The translations under genes were made by a program, and so were the position numbers. The notes below the pieces were generated by a model. It had not been told where the DNA came from. It saw only the letters and a list, made by a program, of their open reading frames with translations, and did no database searches. 64,000 nucleotides of DNA, from NCBI GenBank assembly GCA_038230215.1, contig JBBRNR010000002.1, forward strand, positions 62,001 to 126,000. Reading direction: 5' to 3'. Source of the stretch: DASVRZ01 sp038230215 (lineage in GTDB: Bacteria > Verrucomicrobiota > Verrucomicrobiia > Chthoniobacterales > DASVRZ01). Below, piece after piece: positions 61,442-64,000 of the stretch (positions within the stretch are counted from its first letter, which is position 1; every line of letters starts with the position of its first letter).

Positions 61442-62200
61442 ATGCTGCGAAACTTTAAGAATCTTCAAGGCTGCACTCTTTCCGCCTCAGATGGCGAGAT
61501 CGGCAAAGTCCAAGAAATCTACTTTGACGACGAGCATTGGAAAATCCGCTACTTCGTCGTCGCCACGGGCTCCTGGCTGACTGAGCGCGAAGTCCTCATT
61601 TCTCCAACCGTCGTCGAGGGGATTGATGAAACCAACCGCACCCTGGCCGTCCATCTTACTCAAGAGGAAGTGCGCCACTCGCCACTCGTCGAGACCGACA
61701 AGCCCGTTTCCCGCCAATACGAGGAGCAAATGTATAAATACTACGGCTGGGACCCCTACTGGAGCGTCTCCGATGGCGGACTTGGCTACGGAATGTCCCC
61801 CCTCAGTGCTGGCATCGGAGCAGCCGCCTATGTGGAAAACCCTACACCTGCGCCAGCCATTACCACGCATCTCCGGAGCAGCGACGAGCTCAAAGGGTAT
61901 CGCATTCACGCCACCGACGCCGAATTGGGCAAAGTGGTGGCCTTCCTCATCGACGATATTACCTGGCACATTCGCTACCTCGTCATCCGCCCCGGCCACT
62001 GGCCCACGCAACGCCACGTTTTGCTCTCTCCAGAATGGATCGAACGCGTCTCATTTGAAAAAGCCGAAGTCGTCGTGAACCTTCCATCTTCCCGCATCGA
62101 AGATGCACCGGAGTACGATCCCGATCAGCCGATCACCCGCGCATACGAGGACAAGTTGCACGCCCATTACGACCGCACGGCATACTGGCTGCCCAAGTAG
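61442..62200 (+). CDS. Double PRC-barrel domain protein
   Basis: The 252-residue protein has two PRC-barrel units, about residues 6-75 (LQGCTLSASDGEIGKVQEIY, FDDEHWKIRYFVVATGSWL) and 150-215 (LKGYRIHATDAELGKVVAFL, IDDITWHIRYLVIRPGHW). The two are clearly paralogous, each with a G-x-V/W-x-I-R-Y-x-V pattern. A 60-residue linker (YYGWDPYWSVSDGGLGYG) joins them. PRC-barrels occur in photosynthetic reaction centre H subunits and RimM; free-standing versions may be stress-related. The start at 61442 is preferred over an upstream TTG. Confidence 0.88.
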   Translation: MLRNFKNLQGCTLSASDGEIGKVQEIYFDDEHWKIRYFVVATGSWLTEREVLISPTVVEGIDETNRTLAVHLTQEEVRHSPLVETDKPVSRQYEEQMYKYYGWDPYWSVSDGGLGYGMSPLSAGIGAAAYVENPTPAPAITTHLRSSDELKGYRIHATDAELGKVVAFLIDDITWHIRYLVIRPGHWPTQRHVLLSPEWIERVSFEKAEVVVNLPSSRIEDAPEYDPDQPITRAYEDKLHAHYDRTAYWLPK

Positions 62201-62231
62201 GCATTCCTACCCGCCGGGTGTGGTGGATAGT

Positions 62232-63341
62232 TTATGTTAGAAGCTGGCAGATGGCTGCGGCCGCCTTGCTGGCAGCTCCACGTTCTCCTAACATGCCGAT
62301 GACTTCGCGCAAATCAGATTCGAGTTGCATTCGTTTCTGCGGATCGAAGAGAAAGGATTCGACGGCCATCGCAATGTAAGTCGGATCCGCTTTTTCCTGA
62401 ACAAATTCCGGGATGATTTCGCGTCCGGCGAGAATGTTTACCATGCCTAGAAAAGGCACGCGAATGATGCGGCGTCCCACTTCGTAGGTGAGGGGGCTCA
62501 CCTTGTAAATCAAGGCGTAGCTTAAACCAAAAAAGGCGGCTTCGAGTGTGGCCGTGCCCGAGGCGATCATTCCCGCGCCGCAGGTCTGCATCAGCGGATA
62601 AGCGTTGCGCAACGTGACTTCGCAGTGGGGAAAATCGACGGTCATTTCGCGGATCAGTGTTAGGAGTTTCTCGCTTGCGGCGGGAATGGCGAAACGCAGA
62701 TCCGGGTGGCGTCCGTGGAGAATCCGTCCGGCAGCTAACATGATGGGAAGTATTTTTCTAATCTCACGCTCGCGACTGCCCGGGAAGAGTCCGATGGAAC
62801 TCAAATCACGACTAACACCGGGGATGCGTTTCTTCTCCAGTTCATCTAACATCGGATGACCGGCGAACTCGGTGCGAAGTCCGCTTTTTTCGTAGAGTTC
62901 CTTTTCGAATGGAAAGAGGCAGATCATGAGGTCCAGCCACTTCGCCATCTTCGGAATGCGGCTGCGATTCCAGGCCCAGACTTGCGGGCTGATGTAATAG
63001 ATGATTTTCAGCGTGGGATATTTTGTGCGCAGGGCCTTGGCAAGACGGAGGTTAAAACCGGGGTAGTCGATGAGGATGACGGCATCGGGTTTTAACGTGC
63101 CGATCTCGGCGATCATGCGGTGGAATTCGCGTCGAAAATAGCCGTAGTTTTTGATCACCTCCCAGAGTCCGACCACGGCGTGGCTGGTCCATTCGAGAAA
63201 GGGTCCAGCGACGAGCGACTGCATCTCTGGTCCGCCCGCGCCGCAGAAACTCACATTGCCTAATTGCGTCTGCAAAGCACGCATCAGCGACGCGCCATGA
63301 GCGTCGCCACTGAGTTCGCCAGCCACCAGATACAGATGCAT
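62232..63341 (-). CDS. lpxB: Lipid-A-disaccharide synthase
   Basis: The 369-residue GT-B enzyme joins UDP-2,3-diacylglucosamine and lipid X. It has the hallmark start YLVAGELSGDAHGASLMRAL, IDYPGFNLRLAKALR, YISPQVWAWNRSRI, FAGHPML, GLFPGSREREIRKI and the donor-site ASGTATLEAAFFG. It acts at the inner membrane in lipid A synthesis, confirming a Gram-negative envelope. The start at 63341 (MHLYLVAG) is chosen over a longer frame. It is five bases after the stop of the dehydrogenase gene. Confidence 0.95.
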   Translation of the reverse strand: MHLYLVAGELSGDAHGASLMRALQTQLGNVSFCGAGGPEMQSLVAGPFLEWTSHAVVGLWEVIKNYGYFRREFHRMIAEIGTLKPDAVILIDYPGFNLRLAKALRTKYPTLKIIYYISPQVWAWNRSRIPKMAKWLDLMICLFPFEKELYEKSGLRTEFAGHPMLDELEKKRIPGVSRDLSSIGLFPGSREREIRKILPIMLAAGRILHGRHPDLRFAIPAASEKLLTLIREMTVDFPHCEVTLRNAYPLMQTCGAGMIASGTATLEAAFFGLSYALIYKVSPLTYEVGRRIIRVPFLGMVNILAGREIIPEFVQEKADPTYIAMAVESFLFDPQKRMQLESDLREVIGMLGERGAASKAAAAICQLLT

Positions 63342-63346
63342 CGGAG

Positions 63347-64000
63347 TTAGGGCAAAGTGTCGCCGAAAGGCGAAGCCTCGATGGCGTGCGTGATGCGAAT
63401 GGCTAGTTCCAGTGCGGCGGCGGCCTGGTTGCCGGAGACGCGCGGTTGGATGCCGGCCTGGGCGCAAACCAGGAAACTTTGCAACTGTCGGGTGAGCGCG
63501 TCATCGCGTTCGATGGGGACCACTTCCCTAATAATCTGAAAACCGTCCTTGCGGTAGATTTCGCCGGATTGCTCGCCGTAATCGAGCGACAAATAGGCGT
63601 CCTCCTGAAAGACCCGCAGCTTGCGCATTTTCTCGGGGCTGATGCGGCTTGCAGTGACGTTGGCGACAGAGCCATTTTCAAACCGAATGCGCGCATTGGC
63701 GATGTCCTCGCGCTTGCTCAAGACTGGAATACCGACGGCATCGACCGATTTGATGGGCGACTTAATGAGGTGCAAAATGACTTCCAGATCGTGGATCATG
63801 AGGTCGAGTACGACGCCGATTTCCACACTGCGATTCGGGTAGGGCGAAAGCCGGTGCGCTTCGATGAAACGCGGGTGGTTCAAGTGTTTTTCGAGCACAG
63901 CCATTACGGGGTTGAAACGCTCGACGTGGCCGACTTGCAGGATGAGCTTTTTCTCCTGCGCGAGAGCGACCAGTTTCTGCGCCTGCTCGGTCGTCTCGGT
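63347..64000 (-). CDS. Gfo/Idh/MocA dehydrogenase next to lpxB (5' end outside window)
   Basis: The frame stays open to the right edge, giving 217 residues of an incomplete protein. Visible parts are the C-terminal half: LQVGHVERFNPVMAVLEKHL, VLDLMIHDLEVILHLIKSP and VSGNQAAAALELAIRITHAI. GHVERFNP and DLMIHDLE are standard in this family. The position directly before lpxB is compatible with a GnnA-type role, the UDP-GlcNAc C3 dehydrogenase of some lipid A pathways; this is inference, as the Rossmann half and any GnnB partner lie outside the window. Confidence 0.85.
   Translation of the reverse strand, partial: TETTEQAQKLVALAQEKKLILQVGHVERFNPVMAVLEKHLNHPRFIEAHRLSPYPNRSVEIGVVLDLMIHDLEVILHLIKSPIKSVDAVGIPVLSKREDIANARIRFENGSVANVTASRISPEKMRKLRVFQEDAYLSLDYGEQSGEIYRKDGFQIIREVVPIERDDALTRQLQSFLVCAQAGIQPRVSGNQAAAALELAIRITHAIEASPFGDTLP

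Noticed and set aside
1..64000. Prophage, intact insertion sequence or rRNA operon
   Set aside because: No phage structural gene, complete transposase or rRNA sequence was recognised; only a doubtful integrase scrap and short palindromic repeats were found.

Overview
The window looks like chromosomal DNA of a Gram-negative bacterium, most likely a member of the Verrucomicrobiota. That assignment is inference. It rests on lpxB preceded by a Gfo/Idh/MocA dehydrogenase, a secreted protein with autotransporter-type beta-strand repeats and a PEP-CTERM tail, several secreted proteins with long Pro/Thr-rich linkers, a deoxyhypusine-synthase-like gene, and generally GC-rich coding sequence. No rRNA, CRISPR array, prophage or intact insertion sequence was seen. 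Three tRNA genes are present: Ser-GCT, Tyr-GTA and Thr-TGT.

Layout, left to right. 1-483: a pair of small DMT-type membrane proteins. 480-5329 (minus): one tightly overlapping operon for a DevC/DevA/DevB-like ABC exporter, its TolC-like outer-membrane lipoprotein and an arginase-fold protein. 5382-6310: a broken integrase N-terminus, tRNA-Ser, an FKBP isomerase and tRNA-Tyr. 6621-8219: a DUF72 protein, a 34-residue membrane peptide and a small membrane protein. 8304-14771 (minus): an RND multidrug pump with its lipoprotein adaptor, then a SLC13-type carrier with two RCK_C domains. 14781-16830: tRNA-Thr, two small conserved genes, a degenerate 21-bp tandem array and a nest of palindromic repeat elements. 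16830-21034: an orphan OppD-like ATPase, a 3'-5' exonuclease, a nitroreductase, a Tat-exported ferritin-like protein and a NatA-like ABC ATPase. 21176-24972: a MoxR / DUF58 / transglutaminase operon.

25041-36403: a deoxyhypusine-synthase homologue, a glycosyltransferase, a MidA-type methyltransferase, a TPR membrane protein with a histone-H1-like tail, argD-argF, a TIGR01777 epimerase, a secreted amidase, and a fusion of an MGDG-synthase-like glycosyltransferase to a PHP phosphoesterase. 36547-44094: purine genes purS-Q-L-F-M, then ffh and rpsP, closed by a strong terminator. 44181-48974 (minus): CvpA, a membrane-anchored PilB/GspE-like ATPase and two PilT-like ATPases. 49065-52927: a SNF2 helicase with a compositionally foreign middle, then an M48 metalloprotease. 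53047-61277: the PEP-CTERM protein, a tiny lipoprotein, folA, thyA, a Gfo/Idh/MocA oxidoreductase, folE2, and two exported proteins. 61442-64000: a double PRC-barrel protein, lpxB and the truncated lpx-linked dehydrogenase.

Most of the window is housekeeping. The least explained items are the membrane-tethered PilB-type ATPase with its two PilTs, the glycosyltransferase-PHP fusion, the TPR/H1-like-tail protein, the DHS homologue, the 21-bp array beside the palindromic repeat nest, and the mosaic SNF2 gene.
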